Source of the DNA: Eustoma russellianum
Lineage: Eukaryota > Streptophyta > Magnoliopsida > Gentianales > Gentianaceae
DNA length: 64,000 nucleotides
Assembly (NCBI GenBank): GCA_036186865.1
Contig: AP025054.1
Span: 22,639,563-22,703,562, forward strand
Direction: 5' to 3'
Made by a program: the position numbers and the translations under genes. The notes under the pieces are model-generated. The model searched no databases. It saw only the letters and a list, made by a program, of their open reading frames with translations, and was not told the origin of the DNA. Below, in pieces: positions 24,501 to 35,023 of the stretch (its first letter is position 1; every line of letters starts with the position of its first letter).

Positions 24501-25070
24501 GAGGTCCAGAAAAATTCAGCTCATGTAGGGAGCATTTATTAACCATGTTTGTCATCCGATCTACTCCAATACCTCGCATAATCCGACCGCCCCTTTTATC
24601 CTCTTGCCTTATCACCTGATTAAAGTCTCCCTATAATAACCATGGACTGCGTATATGAGAAGACATTCTTTCAACATAATCATAGAATGCTTTATGAATG
24701 CACAAGGTCGGGGATGCATAAATAAGGGATAAGATCCAAGATGTAGATTGACCCTCCATAATTGCTAGATTTATCATCTGCGCTGTGTAACTCAGAATAC
24801 GGATATAAAGAGTGGGAGATTCCCAGAAACACCAAAGTCCTCCAGAAAATCCTCTAGCCTCAACCACCGCCATATGTTTAAAATACGTGTGTCGGATTAT
24901 GTATTGCACCTTAGTACTGGGCACCCTTGTCTCCATAAGGAAAAGAATATGTGGTTTATGATCTCACACCAACTTCATTAGTGCGCGCATAGTGTTAGGT
25001 GCTCCTACACCTCGACAGTTCCACACGATAATCTTCATCATTAATGATATATCAGTTTAAAGTGTGACCG
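21581..25070 (-). mobile_element. LINE (plant L1 type), 5' truncated, with target duplications
   Basis: The element ends in a poly(A) tail, seen as a T run at 21581-21593. It is flanked by the direct repeat ATCCCATGT(TT) at 21572-21582 and 25071-25081, which shares Ts with the tail. It starts at or just before ORF2; ORF1 is absent, so the copy is 5' truncated, as is usual for LINEs. About 3.5 kb long. Confidence 0.92.
21780..25041 (-). pseudogene. LINE ORF2: endonuclease, reverse transcriptase, zinc-binding region; broken
   Basis: Starts MMKIIVWNCRGVGAP at 25041, the usual start of plant L1 endonuclease. An in-frame TGA (near 24965) stands where Arg is expected. Further blocks: LMETRVP, EARGFSGGLWCFW, SDHHPLL (endonuclease), WLAEGERNSRYFH (linker), LIPKQSPPEEASHFRPIALI, KIDLEKAYDKFHLLFL, PQCGIRQGDPLALYLF and FFADDLLLF (RT with the FADD active site), and the C-terminal reverse-transcriptase zinc-binding region (RLNMFLWHVYQQGLPMK, CDICGRNWEDIMHALHDC) down to 21780. 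Several stops (for example near 24632, 24180, 23885 and 23694) and frameshifts near 23080 and 22425 inactivate it. ORF2 would nick the target and copy the RNA into it. Confidence 0.93.
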
Positions 25071-25113
25071 ATCCCATGTTTGGAATAGAAGTTAACAGTT
25101 ATATTTCTAATTA

Positions 25114-25260
25114 AGGATAATTACCTTTTGTCCCCTCATGTTTGGCATAATCGTCAATACTCTCCTTAATGTTTTAAAATGCACCCTTACCACCTTTGAT
25201 TTAATTAAAAAAATTTATTCAAATGTATATATAATATTAATTGTCTCTTTTACCCCTACT
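25114..25260 (+). repeat. Left terminal inverted repeat of the Pack-MULE
   Basis: Aligns with the reverse complement of about 26280-26455 through to a shared CCCT. The shared core CATGTTTGGCATAATCGTCA is 20 bases without a mismatch. Confidence 0.88.
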
Positions 25261-25438
25261 CTCTTCATCTTCTTCCTATCACCTGCCTCGCCCCCAACTG
25301 GCGCGCCTCCCTTCAACCACAGACCTAGGAACAATGTATGCAACACAAAACCAATTTAATAATCAATCTCAAATTATAAACATGTAATCTCAATTTAAAA
25401 GATTTATCTTGCTGTTAAGCTTGGAAAAACTATCACCA

Positions 25439-25798
25439 TTATCTTCTCTCTTTATCATTTAGCGAATGAATCAGAGCAAGTCCAATGCCCTCTAGATGTT
25501 CATTATTGTCAGGAGATGATGCATTACTAATTGGGAAAGGTTTGAACAAATATTTACCACACCCAAAGGGATTTTTGGGGTAACTACAAAATTGTTTGCT
25601 GTCAAGAATGGAAGTGGGGCTTGCTGAAATCTCATCAGAAATACTCCACAATAACCTACCAAAAAATCGAGGGGAACCCAAGAAAGATGAAAAGAGAGTG
25701 GATTGATTCTGTTTTGTAGATGATGTTTGACTACTGCTGTGTTCTGCCATTCGAGTTTGTTTCCTTATGGTGATAGCTCGAAATCTACTCCATAGCAA
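25439..25798 (-). pseudogene. Captured N-terminal fragment of an FLZ (DUF581) zinc-finger gene
   Basis: An open frame of 119 codons starting MLWSRFRAITIRKQ and MAEHSSS. Landmarks in order are SSFLGSPRFFGRLLW, ASPTSILDSKQF, KNPFG and EGIGLALIHSLND. The GSPR block, the SPTSILD(S/T)K motif and the G(I/V)GLALI(D/H)SL motif are the N-terminal signature of plant FCS-like zinc finger proteins, which interact with SnRK1 kinases. The FLZ zinc finger itself is missing. After the stop at 25439 the +1 frame continues with about 15 plausible family residues (DNGDSFSKLNSKI), so a one-base indel ended the frame. The fragment lies fully inside the Mutator-like element, so it is a captured copy and not a resident gene. 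Expression cannot be judged. Confidence 0.8.
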
Positions 25799-26049
25799 GA
25801 ATATTAGTCTCCTTCAAATATGTTTTCTCTATTTAAAAAAATTTGCTTTCAGGTAGAAAGCATACTACTGCTGCAGAATATAGAATACAATATAAAGTTA
25901 ATGTATTAAGAAGCAAATGGATTCATGGATAGATGAAATCAAACGTTACTTCACAAACATTTTTGTCGAAAATTTGCTACCTTAATTCTGCTTTATCAGT
26001 TATATCTAATAAGAATTCTCATGAAGTTTGTCTGAATATGTGATTGCAG

Positions 26050-26185
26050 AGAGGAGACAGACTTAGTTTGCAAGATGAGGGATTCTTTCAGTGATTCCTT
26101 TAGTGATGAGAGTGAGAGCGATAAGCTATCAAGATGGGATGGATGTTCCTCCGAGGAGGGAGCTTTCGAGCATGATAGTCTTTAG
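26050..26185 (+). pseudogene. Possible captured last exon of an unidentified gene
   Basis: A TGTGATTGCAG acceptor-like site (ending 26049) is followed by an open frame of 43 codons from 26054 to a TAG at 26183-26185. It reads KMRDSFSDSFSDESESDK then LSRWDGCSSEEGAF. The Ser/Asp/Glu-rich composition is not random for this AT-rich region. I do not recognise the gene. It runs opposite to the FLZ fragment, so a second capture is possible. Confidence 0.35.
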
Positions 26186-26279
26186 CCTGTGAATTAGAGA
26201 TTGGGGTGTCTGTATTTTCAATAGAATGGAGGAGGCGGCTGGTGGGGGCGGGACAGGGGAGAGAAAAAGGGATAAAGAA

Positions 26280-26455
26280 GACAGGGACAAAAGGGGCAAT
26301 TCCTATTATATATATTCCAATAATGTTTCTTAATTACATCAAGGGGGTGTAAGGGTGTATTTTTCAAACATCAAAGGGGTAAGGATGTATTTTTAAACAT
26401 TAAGGAAGGTATTGACGATTATGCCAAACATGAAGGGGGAAAAGATAATTATCCC
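26280..26455 (-). repeat. Right terminal inverted repeat of the Pack-MULE
   Basis: Contains an internal duplication of about 30 bp (GTATTTTT...CTT...CCC near 26335-26395) that the left repeat lacks. Confidence 0.85.
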
Positions 26456-26464
26456 TTCTGATTG

Positions 26465-26734
26465 AAGCTAACAAAAGATGACAAACAGGCACTATTATCC
26501 TTTTATCCTATGTGAAATGACTTTCAAAAACCAATTATGAAAAGAGAAAAGGGTCCATCTTCATCTCATCGCCACCCTTCGTTGTCGCCTTCACTTGTCT
26601 AGATACACTAGTTTCAGGCTAACATGATGGTTCCATAAAAATTTTGCTTGTTTGTGTTCTTTGATTAGAGGGATATATCGAGGGAAGGGGGTAGGCAGTG
26701 TAGGGGTTAGGGAAGGAGAAAAAGGGCGACAGGG
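26465..26734. other. No recognisable gene
   Basis: About 270 bp between the Mutator-like element and the next LTR element. The last part (26680-26734) is purine-rich. Confidence 0.5.
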
Positions 26735-27826
26735 TGGTGAAGTCAAATCTTCACCTGGATCAAGGATGATCCAAATAACGGGTAGCACTATCAATGGCTT
26801 GCACATATGCCGTTTGAAACCAGGAATAATATTCTCAGAAATCTGTATAAGTTGAACAATGTTAGAGGTCACAGAGCTATTATTCCGGAAAAAATCCTTC
26901 CGACGCTCAAGTTAGTTACGGGTATAGTCACATTCGCATGCTGGAAAAATAGAGAAACATGTCTCCTTTTGCTTGTGCTGGCTATGATTTTTTGCTTAAT
27001 GGGTTGAACGTTTCATTTGTGAGATGTTTTTCTGTCTTTAATATGATATAGGAAACCAATGCATGTTGAGGAGATATTAGAGAGTATCATGTGTCCTACT
27101 CCGCTAGTAAGCTATGTCTAGATGTTCGCTAGGTGGCGCCAAATGTCACATTGCATGGCGGAATTGTCTTTTGGCAATTCCCTGTTCTGACAGGTGCTTG
27201 GTTAGATGGGTCTATCAGGAGCATCTCATAACATAGAAGTGTCACTGAACAGCAAAGTCGAGACAGTGGATTCAAAGAAAATTTGCAGCAAGTGCCCGAG
27301 TGCATGCTTGTGCCGAGGTGATAGATGACCGAGTTGACTATAGTTGGCTCTTTTCAAGTGGGTCATACTGATAGTGGCCCAAGTCTTGGGCATGTTATTT
27401 GACCTGAGTAGCTGAGGTGTATGAGCCATCCTGTGCCTTTATTAGGTCAAGAAACGTTGACTATCATCTATCTACCGGGTGTTCCTTAGCTCAGAGGTTG
27501 TATACTCCATGTTTTGTGTTACTGGCATACCAGATGGGGCCGACCTTTACTCTTTCTATGGCCGGGGCGGCCATCAGAGCCAAGACGATACCTTCAGCCG
27601 AGACCACGAACTTAAGATTGACATGACTATACTTAGGCTTGATTTGTTAATGCAAACCTAAGATCTCAGTCAACGCCAATAACATGTCCCGCCCCTATTA
27701 GACTGAGCTGGCTTGACAGTAATTGGTTAATCTGGTGAGTTAAATTCTACTAGGCCGATACTAGGCGTTAATAAGACGGATCGCTACATTTGGCCTTTCT
27801 TGAGATGTGGAGTTTTAGCTTCATCA
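26735..27826 (-). repeat. 3' LTR of the LARD-like element
   Basis: Matches 31525-32629 throughout but with many substitutions and small indels, more than between the LTRs of the Sirevirus or Tekay elements, so this insertion is old. Confidence 0.85.
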
Positions 27827-30800
27827 TGTGCCCCCAGGTCAGACATGGATATTTAAATGACAAGCGTGACCTTTCAGTAGCAGGCAAAACCTTTTAGTTT
27901 CCCAACTATTGTACGTTTATGAAGTTATTTCAGTATATTGCTGCTACATGCCTCAGACATTTCAAATTCTTATTCAACATCCAACAAGCAGTACCAATGA
28001 GATTCATTGGTGCAGAATTTGAAGCGGTTACAGCTGCATATACCATTTACTCCACTGGTTGGAGTGATTTAATCAATCCTGACGCACGAGCCGACTACGA
28101 TCGGTAACTTCATCTTTTCAAGGATAGAGCCGAACTTATAGAGATAAATGAATAGCTCATTTGTTACCTTTTTTATTTTCGTGTAACTTTCATGTTCCAT
28201 CATATTTTACTGACCAACATTTTTTAATGAAATGAGAGTTTTTTTGCAAGCATTTTAAGTTCTACTCTCTTCTTATCCCTCGTCTTTTCATCCTGATAAC
28301 TGTTAACTAGAATGATAAGAACCTCTCATTTTCGTGTATAATCATATCAGACATCTTGAGATGAGCCCAATTCAAGTAGTAATGAAAGCGTGCAAAAACA
28401 TGTAATGAATTTTTGCATGTTGCAACCTCGGCCTTCTAAACCAAGCCGAGTAGCTGAAATCCAAATAATAATGAAGGAAAATCCTTGAGTAATTTTCCAA
28501 GTATACATAGCTTAGTCTCTCTAGTCAAAGCCGAGGAGATAAGCAAGAAAACAGTTAGATTGAAGAGAAGCACAAGAATGGCTGGTTTTTGTGTGTGTTC
28601 GCCTTTTAAGCCCTCTATAGTTGAGCTATAACCCCTTATAATTCCAGTAAACGCAGTTTAGCGATTAAATTACACTAGGTTTTGAATTTGGGAAACTTGT
28701 TCCTTGTTGATATCAGAGACTTGTCTTCTAGTCAAACTTCCTAAAACGTAGCCTAAAAATAAATTAGGTTGGGACTTAAGTTTTGACGTTAAGTGATGAC
28801 TCGCCGGTAACTCCTATTTGAATTGCGAGGACTTGTTCTGTTAAGTCCCCTGGAGAGAGTATAGTGGCTGCTCAGCACGATGATGTCAAGGCCAAATGCA
28901 GTAAATCAATACAACAAGATTGTGCAACCTTTATTCCCTTACCGGGGTACTAAATACGCAAATTAGGAATCAAACCTTGCACCTCAGCGGCTTAATCCCT
29001 ACACTAGAGTAGCATGTTTAACTCAGCAAATATCTTCCATGTTAGATGAGCCGGAAACTTATCTCCTAATCTAGCCCCCTGAATTGCTGTCTAATGAATA
29101 AATCAAACCATGTTTTCATGATTGAGGTTATAAAAGGGGTTTGTTGATAACTTCTGTACGAGTTATGAAGATTAGTCTTGCCAAATTCCTTTGATAGGAT
29201 AATAATGATCACTGGACAAGGTTGTGCCGAGGTCGAATGCAGCAAAGCAGTGCGACAGTTTTATGCTGACTTAATGCCTTTAATAGGATAATTTGTAATA
29301 TTGAGCATTGGGGGTGGAAACAGCGACTTAATCCCATGACCATCATTAATGTGCTCAGACTAGCAATAGGGTTTTGTAATTTTATGATTGAATTCTAGCA
29401 CTGGGGCCACGTGTTGGACTCGATTGATACCTGTCATCTTGCCCCATATCCACCGCTAAGGTGTATGCATAATGGGGTTGTGCACAGAGCTTGTGCGGTA
29501 AATCTCGTAAAACCATTACGCAGACGTCACGTGTTGTGTTGCATAAAGGATGTGTGTTATGGGGATATGCGCACTACCGAGGCAACTACTCGTTCTAAGC
29601 TTTTGCTTTGGCAGGTGTCTTGTTGGTCGTGCCAAGCAAAAGAGCTTCGAAAAACAGAATCGTGGTTGAGGACCCGAGTAGAAATAGGGTGTACGCTGAA
29701 CCTATAATGATGGCTGAACTTGAGCCGAACAGGCACACCGAGATGATCATCATTGGTAATTTTCCAGATGTAGACCCAAGATCATAGTCGGTGCCCAAGA
29801 GACGACCTACATCCTTGGATCGCACAAACTTAGCAGGGTGCTCCTAGCCGAATAGCTGAAGTTGACCCGTGGGGGACTTACGGCCTTGAACACGGTGGGT
29901 CCCCATAGAACCAGTAGGCAGAGGCCACGTATTGAGGTGGGTAAAAGGAGAGTTTAGTCCTACGGCTTGCGTGCTTATATTGTCGTCTGTTATAGTGAAT
30001 CCCCTTAGAACCATGAGGTAGTGGGCACACGACTGCTTACGTAAAAGGAGAATTTATCTCACAGTTTGCATCTTTGTGCCTAAGCAGGAGCTTTCTTCAA
30101 ATATCTTCTCCTAAGTAGAAGGTTCTCTAATAATCTTCTACTAAGCAGGAGATTCTCCGGAATGTGCAAAAAGTGAATTTGGCCCCACAATTTGCATATT
30201 TACACGTCAGAATGTTCGCATTGCTTACTCCTCTTTTCCGAGATGAAGAGGCTTGTTCTGCACTGACCCAAACCTATATGGGTTGTACGCATCCCCTGAT
30301 TCGTCGAACAGCAAATCGAGGGGACCCTGCTTCATATCTAATGCTCATGCATTTTTAAAGAGTGTAAACGGTAAATAATAAATGCATTGCAAGTTCGAGA
30401 TAGGATACGCACCAAATATTTGGCAAAAATTTTCAAATGATTTCCTGCTCGGAACATTGATTTGAGTGTGTTTCATCTTTGTCCTTGTCGTATGAACTTT
30501 TCTACCTTAGCAGTGCAAGCATAATGCTCTTGAGTTACACTGGGGGAACACACATCACCATTTGAACAGTGAGACGTGGGTTTGTGTCCTCATCAGATGC
30601 CCTCAATAAGGATGGTGTGGTTGGCACTTCTTATTACACCGAGGTCACCCAAATCCTAACCTGTTGTGCAATATAGAACTCGGATTATAGAATTCATGCA
30701 GGTAACCCAAGTCGATCGAGCGTTCAATCTTATGCATTAGTTGTCTGCACTCCTTTGTATCATGGCCAATATCTTAATGGGACCTGTAGTACAGCTTATT

Positions 30801-31524
30801 ATCTCTTCACCCTTGGTCCTCCTAATGGTGGTGGGTCATTTCCTAACTTATCTTCTTTCATTACTGACAGGATATGTGCTTTGGAGGCTCACAGAAGCAA
30901 TCCCTCCTTGCCATGGCCTCCCAACCGTTTTAAGGGAGAGTGTTTCTCCTACAATTTTCCCCTGGCTTTTTTTGTTAAACTCCAGCTCAATGCCGAAGTG
31001 GTTGCAAAGTCTTTTGGGCTCTCTCAAAGTGATGCGCCAACACATTCAAAGGTTTCTTGGCTGAAGGTGAAGGCTTACCCTGAAGTCGTCTACCTCTATT
31101 TCTAATAGCTGCCATAAATCCACCATTTAACTCCGAAGAATATTCCTGACGCATAGGAGAATTCTCCGGGTGTGTGTGCCTTCCTTGATAGACGTATAGA
31201 AGACCTTCCATGTTGTGCGCAGCCTCCGGGGTCTTTAATCTATTCCACAACAGCTTGGAGCACACTAGGGTTTTGAGACGCGTGTTGTATAGCTCTGATG
31301 TGTTCGTCATAGGTGAGTACTGAAGAAAATTTGGGGCTCTCCTTGGCCATCAAAATTCTGATCCAATGATTGACGCGGGTTGCGATTATGTCTCCGGTGG
31401 TGTTAAGGTTATGTTCCTTCACATTGAGTATCTTTTCCCATTTCAAGGGAACACTGTATGAACTTTAACTAGAAAATATGTGTAGTTAAGATGCAAAAGC
31501 CCAGGTCCTCCTTCTGGCGCCATT
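27827..31524 (-). other. Internal region of the LARD-like element, no recognised domain
   Basis: 3.7 kb without gag or pol motifs that I recognise. The only part with a hint of coding is next to the 5' LTR (31446-30848, minus strand), where short overlapping frames give TTGDIIATRVNHWIRILMAK, NMEGLLYVYQGRHTHPENSP and MAAIRNRGRRLQGKPSPSA. The position would fit a decayed gag-like gene, but no motif supports it. Around 30080-30160 there are three short AGCAGGAG / AGTAGAAG repeats with TTCTC. Confidence 0.5.
31506..31522 (-). other. Primer-binding-site-like sequence of the LARD-like element
   Basis: Reads TGGCGCCAGAAGGAGGA on the minus strand, two bases from the 5' LTR end. Confidence 0.7.
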
Positions 31525-32629
31525 TAGCAAAGTCGAATCTTCACTTGATCAGGGGTGATCCAAATAGTGGGTAACGCTGTCAATGACTTTTACAGATGCC
31601 GTTTGTAACCAGGAACAACGTTCTCATAAATCTATACAAATTGGACAACGTTAGAGGTCATTGAGCTATTTCTCTATGGAAAATCCTCTGACACTCAAGT
31701 TGGTTATGAGTATAGTCACGTTCGATGATGGAACAGTAGAGAAACATGTCTTATTTTGTTTGTGGTCACTGTGTTTTTCTGCTCAATGGGTTGAACATGT
31801 CTTTCATGGGATGTTTTGTTGTCCATTTGCATGACATAGGAATCCAGTGCATATTGAGGAGCTAAAAAGGAGCATCATGTGTCCTACCCTGCTAGTAAAC
31901 TACAACCGCATCTTAGCTAGGTGGCGCCACGTATCACCTTGCTTGGCTGGATTATCTGCTGGCATGTGCCTATTTTGGCAGTTGTCTAGTTGGCTGGACC
32001 GATGAGGAATGCCTCAAAAACTAGAGGTGTCGCCTGAGCAACGAAGTTGAGACAGTAGATTCAAGGAAAACCTACAGCGAGTGGCTGAGGTGCATGCTTA
32101 TACCGAGGTGATAGATGACCAAATTGATCATCTTTGATTCTGCCCAAGTAGGTCGTACTAATAATGGCCCAAAGCTTGAGCATGTTGTTAGACCCGAGTG
32201 GCTGAGATATGTTTGAGACGACCAACCCCATTATTTGGTCAAGTAACATTGACTTCATCTGTCTAGTGAGTGTTTTTTAGCCGAGCAGAAGTCGTGAACT
32301 CCATGTGCTGTGTTACTGGCTAACCAAATGGGGTCCACCTTTACTATTTCTATAATCGAGGCGGCCATCAAAGCCGAGGCAGTGCCTTCAGCTGAGATAA
32401 CAAACTTAAGATTGACCTGACTATTCTTAGGCTTGATTTCTTGGTGCAGACCTAAGATCTTAGTTAGCGTTGAGAAGACATCCCGCTTCTTCTGGTCTGA
32501 GCCGGCTTGAGAGTAATTTGACTCATCTAGCCGAGTTGAACTTTGTACTTTACTAGGCTGATACCAACCGTTAATAAGATGGGTCGCTACACTTGACTTT
32601 TTTGGAGATGTGGGGTTTTGGCTTCATCA
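31525..32629 (-). repeat. 5' LTR of the LARD-like element
   Basis: Partner of 26735-27826. Shared blocks include GGTCGCTACA, GAGGCGGCCATCA and ATTGACCTGACTAT-type stretches. Confidence 0.85.
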
Positions 32630-32634
32630 CGGGG

Positions 32635-32956
32635 GAAGGGGGTGACACTTGCCAGCTAGATTGGGTGGTTGTTCGCCCGTAGCAGGGTTGGCGGCGGAGG
32701 CCTTAGCGGCTGAAGTTTTCTTGGGTTATAGGAGAAAAGAGCAGCGTGGAGAGGGATTCTATGGGGCAGGGACAGACGGGGGTAAGGGCAAATGGTTGTG
32801 GCCATCGGGTGGAAAAGGGTGGCCATCAGAGGAAAAGGGTTCTGAGAGGGAGGGGCGCTGAGATGGCCATTGGGAGGGAAAGGGATGGGCTTGAACATGG
32901 CTATTGGGGCGGAAGAGGATTTTTTTATATAAATGCCAGATATAACACTACCATTC
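32635..32956. other. G-rich stretch, no gene identified
   Basis: Short frames here (for example 32649-32861) are rich in Gly and charged residues but show no domain. It is the left flank of the split LINE, continuous in the ancestral sequence with 53478 onward. Confidence 0.4.
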
Positions 32957-33044
32957 TTGAAAATGATTTTTTTTTTGAGAAAATGATCATTTTATTGTTT
33001 GAAATGAAAATTATATAAGAGATATTCCATCTACGCCTGTATAT

Positions 33045-35023
33045 TTATATGTTATCGGTAACACTATTACAGTTACATAAGAACGCCAAGTTTTGTTTCT
33101 TCGCTCTCCAGAGAATATCATGGTAGACATAATACGGTGGTGGATGGTGGTTAGTCTCGCTACGCTGGACAAGATTACGCCAATACCAAATTGTGCACAG
33201 CCCTTCCCCAAATACATATCTCCACTCTATTCCCCCTGGCAAATATTGCCGTGAATTTTTTGTGTTGTCTAGTATCCATGCAATGGCCTCTCCAATCCGC
33301 AAGAAAGATGGTGTGTCGATGGGACTTACCAAATGCGCCATACTTTTTGAACCCAATGGCAATCACGTAATGCATGTAGCACATCATCTACTATATCTCC
33401 ACAAATGATGCAGCGACTATACATCCGCAGGTACCTTTGCAAAATGAACAAACCTGTAGGCAATATTTCCCTGCATGCTCACCATAGGAATAAGTTGGAA
33501 CGTCCTGGCTCTTTCATCGCCCATACGCTATCCCACATTGCATTGGCTGGTGGTGCCGCGGTAGCAATCTGATAATCATATGCACTAGATACTATGAATC
33601 TACCCGAGGCAGTGTATTTCCAGCGAAAAACACAAGGGTTGCCGTCATTCTACACGTTGGAGGTCTCTAGACAAGCCCGAAGTAATGGGACAGTGGAGCG
33701 GATATGTGTCCAGATAGCCAATGTATTTCACCGCGGGCAACCGTGAAGTAAATCGCGATACTTATGATGGAGTATTTTAACCCATGTAAGATCTAGCCTC
33801 GTCAAGATAGTCCAACCTAATTTTGCTAACATAGCAATATTCGTACACCTTAGTTGTTTAACACCCAGGCCATCACTCTCCTTTGGTAAACACATAGCAT
33901 CCCAAGGATACCAACGTAATTTCCAGGTAGTGTCAGCTGTGAAATCTTCTCAACATCATCCGTGAGGGCCATTGGTAATCGAACTATTTGCATTGCATAC
34001 ATCGGAATCAAAGAGAGTACACTTTTAATCAAAACGTAGCGTCCAACATGAGATAAGAGTTTGGCCTTCCAAGACCCCGACCGTCGACGTACTCGGTCTA
34101 AGATAAACTCATATGCTTGCCTTCCAGTTCGCCCATGCAATAGTGGCATGCCAAAGTAAGTGCCAAAGTCAGTGGTACATTGAATCCCCGTTCGTATAAA
34201 TGCCTGCGGGTGGAAATGCATCTGCATATTCTTAGAGAATAAGGTTGGCTCTTTTTTACGCTAATCCTTTCACCAGATACACGACAAAAATCATCAAAGA
34301 CCTCTTTCATAACATCAACTTGGGCGTCTGTTGTTGCACCGAAGAGTAAAAGATCATCTGCAATGAAAAGATGGGAGATACTTTGGCCCGAACGTGACGT
34401 GCGAATGGGTTTCCATCTGCCCTCACTAACTGTATGTGAGATACTAAGGCTTAGAACTTCCATACAAAGCAAGAATAGATACGGGACAAGTGGATCACGC
34501 TGGCGAATACCTCGTTGTGGCCTAAAAGAAGGCAAACATCGTCCATTTCCAAATCACCAAGAGGGTTGCTAAAGTAACGGTGAACATAATCAACGTGTTG
34601 TATCACCTGGTTAAAGACACCTATCAGTAGCCATGGGATATGGATATGAACGGCCGTCTGTTCAACACACTTATGGACTGTATTGCGTATCGATAATATT
34701 GGAGAAGCGTACACCAGAGATAGAATCCAAGCCACATTGTCGCCATTTAGTATACCAGCATTTATCATTTGAGATGTGCAGCTAACAATGCAAATGTCAC
34801 CATCGAATTATCCCAGAAGCACCATAGTCCGCCTAAGAAGCCACGCGCTTCCACTGCAGCAAAGTGAGTAAAGTGAAGTCGTCTGAGAAGATATCGTGCC
34901 CTCGAACACGGGACTCGAGTATCCATTAAGAACATAATGCTGGGATTATGATCACGTGCCAGTCTGACTATTGCTCTAGTAGTATCCGGGGAGCCAGCAC
35001 CCCGACAGTTCCATGCTAGTATA
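33045..35023 (-). pseudogene. LINE ORF2 with internal deletion (endonuclease, RT end, zinc-binding region)
   Basis: The endonuclease start (HILAWNCRGAGSPDTTRAIV) runs up to the Sirevirus insertion point at 35023. LMDTRVP, EARGFLGGLWCFW and WILSLVYASP follow with a frame change near 34766. Around 34535-34560 the frame passes straight from the endonuclease region to the RT block SFRPQRGIRQRDPLVPYLFL, so most of the linker and the first RT motifs (roughly 1.5-2 kb in relatives) are deleted. The active site reads LFIADDLLLF, with Ile for the usual Phe. Then come LLHGRTGRQAYEFILDRV (34145-34080) and a decayed zinc-binding region to about 33045. Several frameshifts are present. Confidence 0.88.

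Larger units (their letters stand above)
25114..26455. mobile_element. Non-autonomous Mutator-like element with captured gene pieces (Pack-MULE)
   Basis: Long terminal inverted repeats bound 1342 bp. The left end reads AGGATAATTACCTTTTGTCC, the right end (reverse complement) GGGATAATTATCTTTTCCCC. Flanking 9-bp duplications TTCTAATTA (25105-25113) and TTCTGATTG (26456-26464) agree at 7 of 9 bases. A 9-bp duplication with long inverted repeats is the Mutator signature. There is no transposase. The interior carries a fragment of a plant FLZ gene and a second possible exon. It sits 43 bp beyond the end of the neighbouring LINE. Confidence 0.85.
26735..32629 (-). mobile_element. LTR retrotransposon with almost no coding content (LARD-like)
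   Basis: Two LTRs of 1.09-1.1 kb enclose 3.7 kb with no recognisable pol. Minus-strand orientation follows from the primer-site-like TGGCGCCAGAAGGAGGA next to the right LTR and the purine tract (GGGGGCACA) next to the left LTR. The flanks CAGGG (26730-26734) and CGGGG (32630-32634) match at 4 of 5 bases as a target duplication. LTR ends are TGATGAAG and, degenerate, ACTTCACCA or ACTTTGCTA. The primer site resembles that of the Tat element at 8641-20003, so it may depend on a Tat relative; this is an inference. Confidence 0.82.

Noticed and set aside
30741..31105. Two plus-strand frames in the LARD-like element
   Set aside because: The minus strand is the sense strand of this element, and the frames show no known motif.
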